In this document: positions 33,735 to 43,400 of the stretch, piece after piece | Layout: each line of letters starts with the position of its first letter | How positions within the stretch are numbered: position 1 is the first letter of the stretch | Assembly: GCA_004295045.1 (NCBI GenBank) | Contig: SHND01000013.1 | Coordinates: forward strand, 3,073 to 67,072 | DNA: 64,000 nt | Reading direction: 5' to 3' | DNA from: Chloroflexota bacterium | Lineage (GTDB): Bacteria > Chloroflexota > Anaerolineae > UBA4142 > SHND01 | The notes under the pieces: model-generated | What the model was told of the DNA's origin: nothing | What the model saw: only the letters and a program-made list of their open reading frames with translations | Database searches by the model: none | Program-made: the position numbers and the translations under genes

Positions 33735-36422
33735 ATGAATTCGCTCCACTCTCTCGCGCGTCAACTCTTTCGCTTTCTCGTCGTCTGGCTCGTTGACGGC
33801 ATTTCGCTGTTGTTCACCGCCGCGATTTTTCCGGGCATCGGCTTTGATGGTACGCGCAACATTTTTGCCGTCGCCGCGTCCGCCGCGTTTTTGCTTGGGA
33901 TTGTAAATTTTCTCATTCGCCCCGTCATTCTTTTGCTCGCGCTGCCTTTTGGTTTCATCGCCATTTTTTTTGTGGGATTTTTTCTGAATGCGATCGCCCT
34001 CATCATCACCTCGAATCTCCTACAGGGCTTTTATGTAAATTCATGGCTCGACGCCTTTTTGGGCAGTCTCCTCCTCGCGCTATTCAACACGATTCTCACC
34101 AGCGTCATTGCGATTGACGATGACGACTCGTTTTATCAAGCAATCACCGAACGCCTCGCCAAACGCGAAAATTTTTTTGCCCTCGATGCGCAAACTCAAG
34201 GCATCATCATGATGGAGATTGATGGACTCTCTTTCCATCACATCAAAAAAGCGATTGCGGACGGCTGGATGCCGACGTTAAAGCAGATGATGGAAAAGCA
34301 GGGTTATGTGTTGTCACGCTTTGACTGCGGGCTGCCTTCGCAAACTTCGGCGTGTCAAGCGGGGATTATGTTTGGCAACAATTTCGATATTCCTGCGTTT
34401 CGTTGGTACGACAAAGATTTGGGACGCTTGATTGTTTCGGGACACGACGCGCCCCTCATCAACTCGCGCGTGGCAACCGGCAGTGGTTTGATGCGCGAAG
34501 GTTCTTCGGTGAACAATATGATGAACGGCGACGCGCGCGTCTCGGTGCTCACGCTCGCCGATTTGTTTCAAGCGCCCGAAGAGCAACAGCGCCGCCGCGC
34601 GCAAGATTTTTATCTCGTTCTGCTCAATCCATACTTTTTGCTGCGCACGCTGGTTTTGTACTTTGGCGATATCGTGCGCGAGCTGTACGAGGCGACGCGT
34701 CAACAAATTCGCCGTGAAGCGCCGCGCCTCAATCGCTTTGCCCATTTCTATCCCTTTATTCGCGCGGCGACCACCGTCTTGATGCGTGATATTTCCGCCG
34801 CGTTGACAACTCTTGATATCGTGCGCGGCACGCCTTCGCTCTATGTCACCTGGCCCGGCTATGATGAAGTCGCGCATCATTCCGGTCCATGGACGCGCGA
34901 CGCGTTCCACACCCTGCGCCAGTACGATCATGTGATTCGACGTATACGCGACACGATTGAACACAAAGCCCCGCGTCCGTACGAGCTGCTGATTCTTTCC
35001 GATCACGGACAATCGTACGGCTGGACGTTCCAACAGCGCTATGGAAAATCGCTGAAAGAATTTATTGAGGAACACTTGCCGCAAGGCACCAATGTCACCC
35101 AATCCTCCGGCGGAGATGATGGCTTGACTTCGGTCAGCGCGATGGCATCGGAACTCGATAATATGCAGGCGCAAAATATGGGGGGACGCGTCGGCAAGCG
35201 CGTCATTCGCGGCGCCAAACGCGTTGTTCATCGCGGCGTCAAAGAAGGCGAACGCGCCAACAATCGAATAATTCCTTCCCCAAATGAGAAAATGAGCGGT
35301 GTCGTCGTTTGCGGCAGCGGTAACCTCGCGCAAGTGTATTTTGATCTGGCGGCGCGGCGGCTCACGCTTCAAGAATTGAACAACGCGTATCCGGGCGTTA
35401 TGGATGCGCTGGTCAAACACGAGGGCATTGGGCTTGTGATGGCGTACAACGAGACGGGCGAACCGATGGTGTTTGGAAAAAAGGGCGCGCGCAATCTCAT
35501 CACAAATGATGTCACGGGCGATGATCCGCTAACGCTCTATGGCGACGCCAACTTGCGCGCAGCACAATTGAAACGTCTGGCGGAATTTCCGCATAATGGC
35601 GACCTGACCATCATCAGCACTTTCTATCCCGATGGCACCGTTGCCGCGATGGAAGAACTCGTCGGCAATCACGGCGGCTTTGGCGGGGAACAAACCGACG
35701 CGTTCATTTTTCATCCACAAACATTTTCGATTCCCGAAACAAGCAATTCCGCAGACGTATTTCACATCTTGAACGCGCGGCGCGGCGTGATTCCCGAAAA
35801 GATAGAGGCAGCGGCGACGCCTGTTTTGCGGGCGCGGGACGCGTGGAGTCTTTCTGTGTTGTGGCGAGGTTTGCGGCGTGTCAGCACATGGCTCCCGCTG
35901 GCAGCGCGCTCCATCGTGCTGGATCGTTCCGCATTTCGTCAGAGCGCGTTCAATCCGTACATGACCGCGCCTGCGGTCTTGATCGCGCTATTGACAAGTT
36001 TGTTGGCTGCGTGGATTGCGCGCGGCGAATTCAATGTTGTCGAGTGGCTGACGCGGTTCGCGGCGTGGTTGGTCGGAACATTATTTGTATTTGCCGCCGC
36101 GCGCCTCTTGCGCGGCAAAGCTGATTTCACCACAACGCTGCGCGCTACCGGTTTCGCGCAAAGCGGATACGTCATCGAATTGTTTGCGCTAATCGAACCT
36201 CTCGCCGCGCTCGCGCGCAGCGCGGCGTTTCTACTCGTCATTCTCGCCACCTGGTTCGCCGCAAGCGAGGCGCACAAATTACGAGGTTGGCGCACCTTGC
36301 TCTTGCCCGTTGTTGTTTTACTGATTGCACTCGCCAGCGCGTTCATATTGAACATCCTCATCAACAGCACTCAAATCACTTTGGATAGTTTAATGGGCGC
36401 CTTTGGACTGCAACCGCGCTAA
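33735..36422 (+). CDS. Membrane fusion: four-helix holin-like domain + type I phosphodiesterase/phosphatase + C-terminal membrane helices
   Basis: 895 residues from ATG 33735 (upstream extension is repeat sequence). Residues 1-120 form four hydrophobic helices like the PF04020/'phage holin superfamily IV' small membrane proteins (WLVDGISLLFTAAIFPGIGF). The large middle domain (about 150-680) resembles alkaline-phosphatase-superfamily phosphodiesterases: MEIDGLSFHHIKKAIADGW, then PSQTSACQAG (nucleophile Ser/Thr region), WPGYDEVAHHSGPWTRDAF and LILSDHGQSYGWTF metal ligands. Four to five helices end the protein. It may hydrolyse an envelope or extracytoplasmic phosphoester. No Shine-Dalgarno is clear. 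Convergent with the EamA gene, overlapping it by 4 bp. Confidence 0.85.
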   Translation: MNSLHSLARQLFRFLVVWLVDGISLLFTAAIFPGIGFDGTRNIFAVAASAAFLLGIVNFLIRPVILLLALPFGFIAIFFVGFFLNAIALIITSNLLQGFYVNSWLDAFLGSLLLALFNTILTSVIAIDDDDSFYQAITERLAKRENFFALDAQTQGIIMMEIDGLSFHHIKKAIADGWMPTLKQMMEKQGYVLSRFDCGLPSQTSACQAGIMFGNNFDIPAFRWYDKDLGRLIVSGHDAPLINSRVATGSGLMREGSSVNNMMNGDARVSVLTLADLFQAPEEQQRRRAQDFYLVLLNPYFLLRTLVLYFGDIVRELYEATRQQIRREAPRLNRFAHFYPFIRAATTVLMRDISAALTTLDIVRGTPSLYVTWPGYDEVAHHSGPWTRDAFHTLRQYDHVIRRIRDTIEHKAPRPYELLILSDHGQSYGWTFQQRYGKSLKEFIEEHLPQGTNVTQSSGGDDGLTSVSAMASELDNMQAQNMGGRVGKRVIRGAKRVVHRGVKEGERANNRIIPSPNEKMSGVVVCGSGNLAQVYFDLAARRLTLQELNNAYPGVMDALVKHEGIGLVMAYNETGEPMVFGKKGARNLITNDVTGDDPLTLYGDANLRAAQLKRLAEFPHNGDLTIISTFYPDGTVAAMEELVGNHGGFGGEQTDAFIFHPQTFSIPETSNSADVFHILNARRGVIPEKIEAAATPVLRARDAWSLSVLWRGLRRVSTWLPLAARSIVLDRSAFRQSAFNPYMTAPAVLIALLTSLLAAWIARGEFNVVEWLTRFAAWLVGTLFVFAAARLLRGKADFTTTLRATGFAQSGYVIELFALIEPLAALARSAAFLLVILATWFAASEAHKLRGWRTLLLPVVVLLIALASAFILNILINSTQITLDSLMGAFGLQPR

Positions 36423-37291
36423 GCGAGCGACAACAAAATCACTCCCAACATAATCACTATCGCCGCCGGAATCCGCAAGCGCGCGCCGCGTTCGCGGAAT
36501 AAATACGCGCCCACGATCACCCCGATCACGATGCTGATTTGGCGCAAACCGATAACATAGCTGGCGCGATCGTCCGATTGAAATGCCCACAGGATAAGTG
36601 AATAGCTGCCAAACATAAAAAGGGTCGCTATAACGGGCAGCTTCCAATCGGCGCGCGTTGGCGGCAAAATAATTTTCTCGCGCGCGCCGCGCAGAATAAA
36701 AAAATAAATCACGCCGCCGACCACCGCTTCCAAAATGGCATAACGCATTGCAAACGTCAACCCATTCGGCAGTTGACGCAAGCCCGCTTGATCTATCACC
36801 GTATAGCCGGCGATTCCGACTGCCGCCATTAAAATCCACACGGTTGTCATGTTCCAATAACGCGTGAGTTTTAGTTCGCGCAGGGACTGCAACGGCACCA
36901 CGATCGAACCCGCCGCAATTAACAGAATGCCAAGCCAGCCCAACAAGGTTGGGGCGTCGCCCGACGCGGCTTCGGCGCACGCGACAATCAGCACCGGCAA
37001 GGCGCGGGCGAGCGGATAGGCAACAGTGAAATCACCGCCGCGATAGCTGCGCGTCATGCCGAAATAATAGATTGCGAGCAGCGCGCCGCCGAACAAAAGA
37101 TTGAGCGGCACGACGCTCACTACGGGAGGCGCAAAAAATTCTGCCGCGAGCATGATTGGCGCCAACAAAACTACGGACACAATTGAAATGCTCATGAACA
37201 TGTTGACGGCGCGCTGATCACGTACGAGTAAATTCCATCCCGCGTGCATAGAAGCAGAAAGGAAAACGAGAGCGAGAGTAACCGGCGACAT
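36419..37291 (-). CDS. EamA/DMT-family transporter
   Basis: 290 residues with about ten hydrophobic helices in two EamA repeats, e.g. LALVFLSASMHAGWNLLV at the N terminus and VIVGAYLFRERGARLRIPAA near the C terminus. The family exports or exchanges small metabolites; substrate unknown. It ends 4 bp into the convergent phosphodiesterase gene. Confidence 0.85.
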   Translation of the reverse strand: MSPVTLALVFLSASMHAGWNLLVRDQRAVNMFMSISIVSVVLLAPIMLAAEFFAPPVVSVVPLNLLFGGALLAIYYFGMTRSYRGGDFTVAYPLARALPVLIVACAEAASGDAPTLLGWLGILLIAAGSIVVPLQSLRELKLTRYWNMTTVWILMAAVGIAGYTVIDQAGLRQLPNGLTFAMRYAILEAVVGGVIYFFILRGAREKIILPPTRADWKLPVIATLFMFGSYSLILWAFQSDDRASYVIGLRQISIVIGVIVGAYLFRERGARLRIPAAIVIMLGVILLSLA

Positions 37292-37310
37292 TGGGGAATT
37301 GGACGCGCAG

Positions 37311-37337
37311 AAAAAATCGCGCCCGTTCGAGCGCGAT
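37311..37337 (-). terminator. Terminator of the HEAT-repeat gene
   Basis: ATCGCGC (37316-37322) / GCGCGAT (37331-37337), followed on the minus strand by six T. It lies between the HEAT gene and the EamA gene. Confidence 0.7.
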
Positions 37338-37349
37338 GGTTGTGAGGTT

Positions 37350-38084
37350 TCACAAAGCAGCGGCGCGATCGCGCTGACGAATTTCTGCCAGCGAATCTTG
37401 CGCTGCGTCGCGTATGACTTGGGTAATCTCTTCGGCTTGGAAATGTGTCAATAACTTTTCGACACGTCGGTCACCGAGCTGTCCCAACGCGACGATGCAA
37501 TCCCATTTTACAAAAATATTTTCTTCGCGTTCCAGGACGCGCGCAATTTCCTCTGCGATGCGCAGTCGCAAATCATCCGGCAATGCAAGATTGCCCAACG
37601 CAATCGCACACGCTTGGCGCACGCCCTGATCGCGGTCGTGGTTCAACGCTTCGACGAGCGGCGCACAGACCAGCGGCGTACCAATTTTCCCCAACGCGAC
37701 GGCGGATTGTTGACGTACAAAACGCGTGTGGTCATTTTTCAAAACGTGCCACAAGGGTTCGAGCGCTTGCACCGCGCGGCGTTTGCGCAGTACGAACGCG
37801 GACATCCAACGCACCATCGAGTCGTCGTGCGTTTGCAGCTGTTCAATCACGTAGGAGGTCGGCGCGTCCATCAGTGCGCGCGGCACATCATATTTGCCGC
37901 CATCGTAGATTGGCGGATGCAGCGCGGCGCGCACGCGCGAAAAAATTCCGCCGAAACGATGCGGCACGCGCGTTGGATCGGATGCGCGTGCGCTCTCGTT
38001 TTGATGGAGCGCGCAGAAATTTGACGCGTCGCGCGCTGGATTCGCACAACGTTTCCGATCGGGGGTCAACGCGCAGCAATACAT
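37350..38084 (-). CDS. HEAT-repeat protein with N-terminal zinc-ribbon-like motif
   Basis: 244 residues. N terminus MYCCALTPDRKRCANPARD followed by FCALHQ shows a C-x8-C-x10-C-x2-H zinc-type pattern seen in small DUF5763-like domains. After a basic linker, PBS-lyase/HEAT repeats run from about 85 to the end (MVRWMSAFVLRKRRAVQALEPL; RFVRQQSAVALGKIGTPLV; GVRQACAIALGNLA; FVKWDCIVALGQLGD). It is presumably a protein-protein scaffold; no enzymatic residues. Divergent from the aldolase gene. Confidence 0.8.
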   Translation of the reverse strand: MYCCALTPDRKRCANPARDASNFCALHQNESARASDPTRVPHRFGGIFSRVRAALHPPIYDGGKYDVPRALMDAPTSYVIEQLQTHDDSMVRWMSAFVLRKRRAVQALEPLWHVLKNDHTRFVRQQSAVALGKIGTPLVCAPLVEALNHDRDQGVRQACAIALGNLALPDDLRLRIAEEIARVLEREENIFVKWDCIVALGQLGDRRVEKLLTHFQAEEITQVIRDAAQDSLAEIRQRDRAAAL

Positions 38085-38117
38085 ACGTTTTGCAAATTAT
38101 ACTATAATCAGAGGCGC

Positions 38118-38148
38118 TTGGATTCCCACCCGCGCGCGGGTGTATAAT
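38118..38148 (+). promoter_or_regulatory. Promoter of the aldolase gene
   Basis: -10 TATAAT (38143-38148) with a weak -35 TTGGAT (38118-38123), spacer 19. Another TATAAT lies at 38103-38108. The leader to ATG 38187 carries a full AGGAGG site. Confidence 0.5.
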
Positions 38149-38186
38149 TCCAACATACAACGAAATTTTTAATGAGGAGGAACATC

Positions 38187-39251
38187 ATGGCAACCGATAT
38201 TCAATCTCTCTTGGGCGACAAAGCGGAATCACTGCTCGGCTTCAATGCGCCGAAAATTTCCAAAGAACGCCTGCATCTCCCGGGACCCGATTTTGTGGAC
38301 CGCATCTTTATGCAATCCGACCGCAACAATCGCGTGCTTGGCAATTTGGCATGGCTGTACAAGAACGGACGGCTCGGCGGCACGGGTTACTTTTCCATTT
38401 TGCCCGTAGACCAGGGCATCGAACATTCGGGGGGCGCGAGTTTTGCCAAAAATCCCGATTACTTTGATCCGGAAAAAATTATTCAACTTGCTCTCGAGGG
38501 CAACTGCAACGCGGTGGCTTCGACGTTCGGCGTCCTCGGCATCATGTCGCGCAAATACGCGCACAAGATACCGTTCATCGTCAAACTCAATCACAATGAA
38601 TTGTTGACGTATCCGAACAGTTTTGAACAGATTTTGTTCGGGACGGTCAAAGAAGCTTACGAGATGGGCGCGGCGGCGGTGGGAGCGACGATTTATTTCG
38701 GCTCGGAGGATTCACACCGCGAAATCATTGAAATTTCGCATGCGTTCGCGCTCGCGCACGAACTCGGCATGGCGACCGTGTTGTGGTGCTACCTGCGTAA
38801 TTCGGCGTTCAAAAAAGACAAAGATTATTCTGTAGCTGCCGACTTGACGGGGCAAGCGAATCATATGGGCGTGACGATCGAAGCGGACATCGTCAAGCAA
38901 AAGTTGGCAGAGAATAACGGCGGCTATCTCGCGCTCAACACCGACGGCGTTTCATTCGGCAAATACGATAAACGCATTTACAGCGAATTGACAAGCGATC
39001 ATCCGATTGATTTGTGCCGCTATCAAGTGATCAACTGTTATGCGGGACGCGTCGGTCTGATCAACAGCGGCGGCGCGTCAGGGGCGAATGATTTTGCGGA
39101 CGCGGCGATGACGGCAGTGGTCAATAAACGCGCGGGCGGCAGCGGACTCATCTCGGGGCGCAAAGCATTCCAACGTCCGATGGCGGACGGCGTGAAACTC
39201 TTGACCACGATTCAAGATGTGTATCTGGACAAGAGCATCACGGTGGCATGA
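38187..39251 (+). CDS. fbaB: Class I fructose-bisphosphate aldolase, FbaB (archaeal-type) family
   Basis: 354 residues; ATG 38187 chosen because AGGAGG lies seven bases upstream (the ATG at 38172 lies in front of it). TIM-barrel aldolase with [27 protein letters not shown] (Schiff-base-region Lys), [15 protein letters not shown] and [15 protein letters not shown] (phosphate-binding). Cleaves fructose-1,6-bisphosphate in glycolysis or runs in reverse in gluconeogenesis. It has its own promoter and terminator. Confidence 0.93.
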   Translation: MATDIQSLLGDKAESLLGFNAPKISKERLHLPGPDFVDRIFMQSDRNNRVLGNLAWLYKNGRLGGTGYFSILPVDQGIEHSGGASFAKNPDYFDPEKIIQLALEGNCNAVASTFGVLGIMSRKYAHKIPFIVKLNHNELLTYPNSFEQILFGTVKEAYEMGAAAVGATIYFGSEDSHREIIEISHAFALAHELGMATVLWCYLRNSAFKKDKDYSVAADLTGQANHMGVTIEADIVKQKLAENNGGYLALNTDGVSFGKYDKRIYSELTSDHPIDLCRYQVINCYAGRVGLINSGGASGANDFADAAMTAVVNKRAGGSGLISGRKAFQRPMADGVKLLTTIQDVYLDKSITVA

Positions 39252-39300
39252 ACGCGCGAACGAATTGATGATTTGTTTTTGGGACCAAACGCAAAGGATA

Positions 39301-39340
39301 AAGAGGCAGTTGGCGCACGCGCCGCTGCCTCTTGCTTTTT
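39301..39340 (+). terminator. Terminator of fbaB
   Basis: AAGAGGCAG (39301-39309) / CTGCCTCTT (39325-39333) with a further inner GGCGC stem, then a T run (39335-39340). Confidence 0.8.
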
Positions 39341-39406
39341 GGCGCCGAGTCGGCGCGTTTTGCGGGATTACAGCACGGGTTGGACAGTGTGTTGGAGTTG
39401 GAGCAA

Positions 39407-39559
39407 GTCGCTGTGGGCAGGGCTGTTGCAAAGTAGATTGACACGGCAGTTGTCATTGCGAGGGACGAAGCAATCTCGCTGGTCGCGTGGGGGATTGCTT
39501 CGCAAGGGCGGCTCGCAATGACATATTCCGCGACTTTGCAACAGCCGTGTCGCTGTGGG
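39407..39559. mobile_element. MITE-like nested foldback element
   Basis: Terminal inverted repeats GGCTGTTGCAAAGT (39421-39434) and ACTTTGCAACAGCC (39533-39546) are perfect. Inside lie TGTCATTGCGAG...CTCGCAATGACA and a GAAGCAATC/GATTGCTTC pair, the 'TCATTGCGAG...AAGCAATC' repeat type common in several phyla. An 11-bp direct repeat GTCGCTGTGGG (39407-39417, 39549-39559) surrounds it and could be a target-site duplication. No transposase. Confidence 0.7.
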
Positions 39560-39568
39560 GCGCAGTGC

Positions 39569-39596
39569 TTGACGCGTGAGTTCAAAATTGTACAAT
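39569..39596 (+). promoter_or_regulatory. Promoter of the nucleotidyltransferase pair, leaderless
   Basis: -35 TTGACG (39569-39574), spacer 16, -10 TACAAT (39591-39596). Start near 39602; ATG at 39604 follows within two to three bases. Confidence 0.55.
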
Positions 39597-39603
39597 GATT
39601 GAT

Positions 39604-39852
39604 ATGGAAACGAACAAGATGACGCGGGAGCAAGTGGAAGCATGGCGCGCAGGGTGGCAGCGTGTCAATAGGCGTCAACTTGCAGAGTTGCGGCGAATGT
39701 CGCTCAAGACGAAAATTGAAAAAGCAGAGATGCTTTTTCAACTTGCCCAAAACTTGAAGCTGCGACATGCGATTGATGACCCTGAGATAGTCGCCGTTCG
39801 CAAACGCTGGGTGAAACTCAAGCGACATTATGAAAACACCAAGTCAACTTGA
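39604..39852 (+). CDS. Small helical protein, partner of the nucleotidyltransferase
   Basis: 82 residues from ATG 39604, matching the leaderless promoter; an ATG at 39595 falls inside the -10 box. Lys/Arg/Glu-rich and helical (LAELRRMSLKTKIEKAEMLF), with no known motif. The last 23 bases overlap the start of the nucleotidyltransferase gene, so the two are coupled. Such small genes before AbiEii/MNT-type nucleotidyltransferases are often antitoxins (family habit), but this one is not recognised. Confidence 0.65.
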   Translation: METNKMTREQVEAWRAGWQRVNRRQLAELRRMSLKTKIEKAEMLFQLAQNLKLRHAIDDPEIVAVRKRWVKLKRHYENTKST

Positions 39853-40405
39853 AAAATTAGTGCCGACTCTGCGTGCCTTGCACAGTCTCCTCGTCCAGTT
39901 TGAAGAAAGAGGCATGGTGATTGGTGGTGCAGCTGTTTGCCTTTTGGGTGAACCGCGTATGACAGCGGACGTAGACGCGGTTTTTTTGCTGTCCAATGAC
40001 GATTTGCCAAACTTGTTGCGCGCGGCGCATGAAGTGGGCTTTGTGCCGCGTATCAAAGATGTTGAGAGCTTTGCAAGGCGAAATCGCCTAGTGATGCTGC
40101 GCCATCCGATTACGAATGTGGATGTAGATATCTCACTCGGCGCGATGCCATTTGAAATTGAAGCGGTGGAACGCAGCCGCCTTGTGCGCTCAGGAAAATT
40201 ACGTGTTCGACTGCCAACTGTTGAAGATTTGATCATTTTGAAAGCGATAGCCCATCGCCCCAAAGATTTGGTTGACATCCAATCATTGATTGACGCAAAT
40301 CCCAAGTTGGACCGCGCGCGCATCGAAAATTGGGTCAAGCAATATGCCGAGTTATTAGAGATGCCCGAATTGTGGGACGACGTTGCCAAGTTGCTTGAGC
40401 GTTGA
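39830..40405 (+). CDS. Nucleotidyltransferase-fold protein (AbiEii/MNT-like)
   Basis: 191 residues. GGAAVCLLGEPRMTADVDAV (about 24-43) is the G-G-x-A...R-x-T-x-D-x-D signature of the nucleotidyltransferase superfamily, with a third acidic residue in VDVDISLG. The C-terminal helical half has DLIILKAIAHRPKDLVDI as in AbiEii-type toxins. Such enzymes add nucleotides to tRNA or proteins. It forms a pair with the small upstream gene, so a toxin-antitoxin or abortive infection role is possible. Located directly before the NACHT gene (43 bp), same strand. Confidence 0.8.
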   Translation: MKTPSQLEKLVPTLRALHSLLVQFEERGMVIGGAAVCLLGEPRMTADVDAVFLLSNDDLPNLLRAAHEVGFVPRIKDVESFARRNRLVMLRHPITNVDVDISLGAMPFEIEAVERSRLVRSGKLRVRLPTVEDLIILKAIAHRPKDLVDIQSLIDANPKLDRARIENWVKQYAELLEMPELWDDVAKLLER

Positions 40406-40448
40406 ATTTTTGCGACCCACTTGCTGCCTCTCACAATAACAGAGAAAC

Positions 40449-43400
40449 ATGAGCAAGAAAACATCCAAGCCACAAAACCGCAAAAAGAAAAAAACGCGCG
40501 GCGTAACGATTCGCGGGCGCGCGCGTGTACGCGTCAAAGGTGACGTTGTCGGCAGAGACAAGAAAGTTCAGGGCGATGAAATCAATGCGGGCGGAGATGC
40601 GAATGTTGTCAAGGTTGGCGCTGGCGCGACTATGGGAGACATCATCTTTGACGGCAAACGCAAGCCCAAGCCAGAAGAACTAGCCGCCGCGCAACGCGCG
40701 TATCTTGAGTTTGTGATTCGCGCGAATCAAGATGTCAAGCCGCCCAGTGTTATTGATGCGCAGAACCGCGTTACGCTCCAACTCGATGAGATTTATGTTC
40801 CTGTAACGATCACATTTAAAGAGCTTCGAGCGGAAACAGATAAAAAGGACAAAAGAGACAAATCTCAAGAGGAACCGCCGAAACGAATCGAGTTGGCACA
40901 AAGCGTCCGCGACTCTCCGCGTGCTGTATTGCTGGGCGAACCGGGGGCGGGCAAGACGACGATTCTGCGATACCTCCCGCTGCACTTTGCGAAAACGTTG
41001 CGTGAGCATCCTGACTATAGTGTGAACGTGCAAGATAGGGAAGCAGATTTTGGCGCGGCGCGGCTGCCGATTTTCATTCGTCTTGCAACGTTTGCGAGTG
41101 CGAAACGAACTTTACGAGAGTATGTCCTCGAAGCGTTTAGCGATGTTTCGGCGCCCAAGGAAACGGTGAAACAAGTTTTGGCGGAAGCATTGAGTCAAGG
41201 CAAAGCGTTGATATTGTTGGATGGTTTGGATGAAGTGTTAGATAACCGCGCGTATGTGGTTGACCAGATTGAAAGTTTCGACGCGGGTTTGCAAGGGCGC
41301 AATCAGATTATCGTAACGAGCCGCGGGTCGAGTTATGGACGCGCGCTTGGCGGCGCGTTCAAAGCATTTGATTTGAATGAGCTGGAACCAGAGCAAATCG
41401 CCAAGTTTTTGATGTACTGGAATCTCGCGATTGAAAAGAAACGAATTCAAGAAAACGGCGAGACATTCCAAACGGAACAAGAGTACGAGCAAGCGGTGAA
41501 AGAGCGCGCGCAAGAACAATTCACAAAAATTGCTGAAAAAATAGACACAAATCTCGGCGCGCAAAACTTGGCGAAAAATCCGCTGACGTTGCGAATGTTA
41601 GCGGAAACGTATCGGTGGAGTGGTGACCTGCCTAACCGCCGCGTTGATTTGTATAACCTCATCGTCAAGCAATCACTCGAATTTTGGGAGGTCGAGGTCG
41701 CGAGTGTTCCAGAAGGAAAAAATGTTTCGTATGACGAAGCGATTGACCTTTTAGGTCCGCTTGCGTATTGGATGCATTCCGAAAAGGAATCTCCAAGCGA
41801 AACTGAAATCAAAGACCAACTCAAAAGGGCGTTGAAAGCCAATCCTGACCGAATCACTCCCACCGAGAGTATCGCCAAATCAATAGACAATTTTTGGACG
41901 CGCGCAAAAGAGCGGACGGGTTTGTTCGTTCAAGATACGCCGAGTCATTATCGTTTCGTTCACGCCACCTTCCGAGAATATTTTGCGGGCTTGTATCTGG
42001 TTCAAGACCGCGCACAAGCCGCACAGCGAATTTACGCGCACCGCCATCAGCCGCGCTGGGAAGAACCGATTCTGCTTGGGTTTGCTCATGCAAGCACGGA
42101 CGATCCAAAGTTTGCCAGTGATTTGATTCGCACGGCGATCTTGGCGGAAGGGGAGGAGTCCGCGCGGTTGGGATTTGAGTCGGGTCGTTACGAGGATATG
42201 TTGCATCGGGATTTGTTGTTTGCGACAAAGTGTGTGCGAGATTGTGTGGGCTTGGATGTGTATTTGCTTGAACAAATCTTTGGTCAACTTTCAGCGATTT
42301 ACGGTGACACTGACGAAAGTAGCAAATTCCCCATTCACGAACGGATAGATGCTGTATTGCGTTCTCTGCGCGGAAGTGAAGCGAGTCGAGTTGCTACGCG
42401 TTTCTCGCTCAAAACAGAAATAGACGATGAATTTGTATTCCGAGAAGCAGTGAGTGGTAGATTTTGGATCTTGAAGGAATGGGGCATAGGCGAACATAGA
42501 ATCAAGACGATCCTCCTACACGCCTTGAAAGATCAAGACGCTGAAATTCGACGCCGCGCGGTTTCTAGTTTGGCTGGTTTTCCCAATCTGACGCCTGACA
42601 TTATTGCTGCTTTTGTGGCAGCGCTACATGACGAAGATGATCGCGTGCAAGGAATAGCGGCAGCGAAGCTATCACATGGCTCCGTGCCTCCTGATTCAGT
42701 AGCTGAATTGACACGTTTGGCGTTGGAATGGAATGGGATAGCCTCTGATGAAGCGGCAGCAAGACTGAAGAATTCAAAAGGCGAACATCCCGAAGTGACA
42801 GCACTTTTAATCGCCGCTTTACAAAGTGGTGATTCATCTGTACAGAGCCGAGCAGTGTATGTGGCTGAGCAAATTGGACAACCCATTCCCGAACTTGTGT
42901 CTGCGCTTTTGGCACTCCTACAGCAAAAAGAATGGTTGCAAACACAACTTGTGCGCTGGATTCAATCTCCGGACCGCCTTGGCACTCTAACCAAATCGCA
43001 GCTTGCAGACGATTTTTTGAATATAATGGAAGAAACGACTAAAGAGCGAATAGAAATAGCAGAAATCGAAGACATTTTGTGTAAACGAGGATACAGAGGA
43101 ATTGATGTAAATTATCTGATTGCTAACTTGCACGGCTGGATAGCGGCGCATAACTCGTTGAGAAGAGGTGTGGTAACTACACTCGGAAAAATGGCGTATA
43201 GTACGCCCGAAGTAATAAACGCACTTGTGACAGAATTACAAAGACCAACGCTTGATGATTTTTCGAGATTGCGGATTGCCGAATCATTGGCGTTCTTAGG
43301 CAATGCTGGTGACGAATTGGTGGAGTGTCTTACAAATATTTATGAGAAGATTCCTCCCAAACCCTATAGTTGGGAGCGCGAACATGCCATAGAATTGTTG

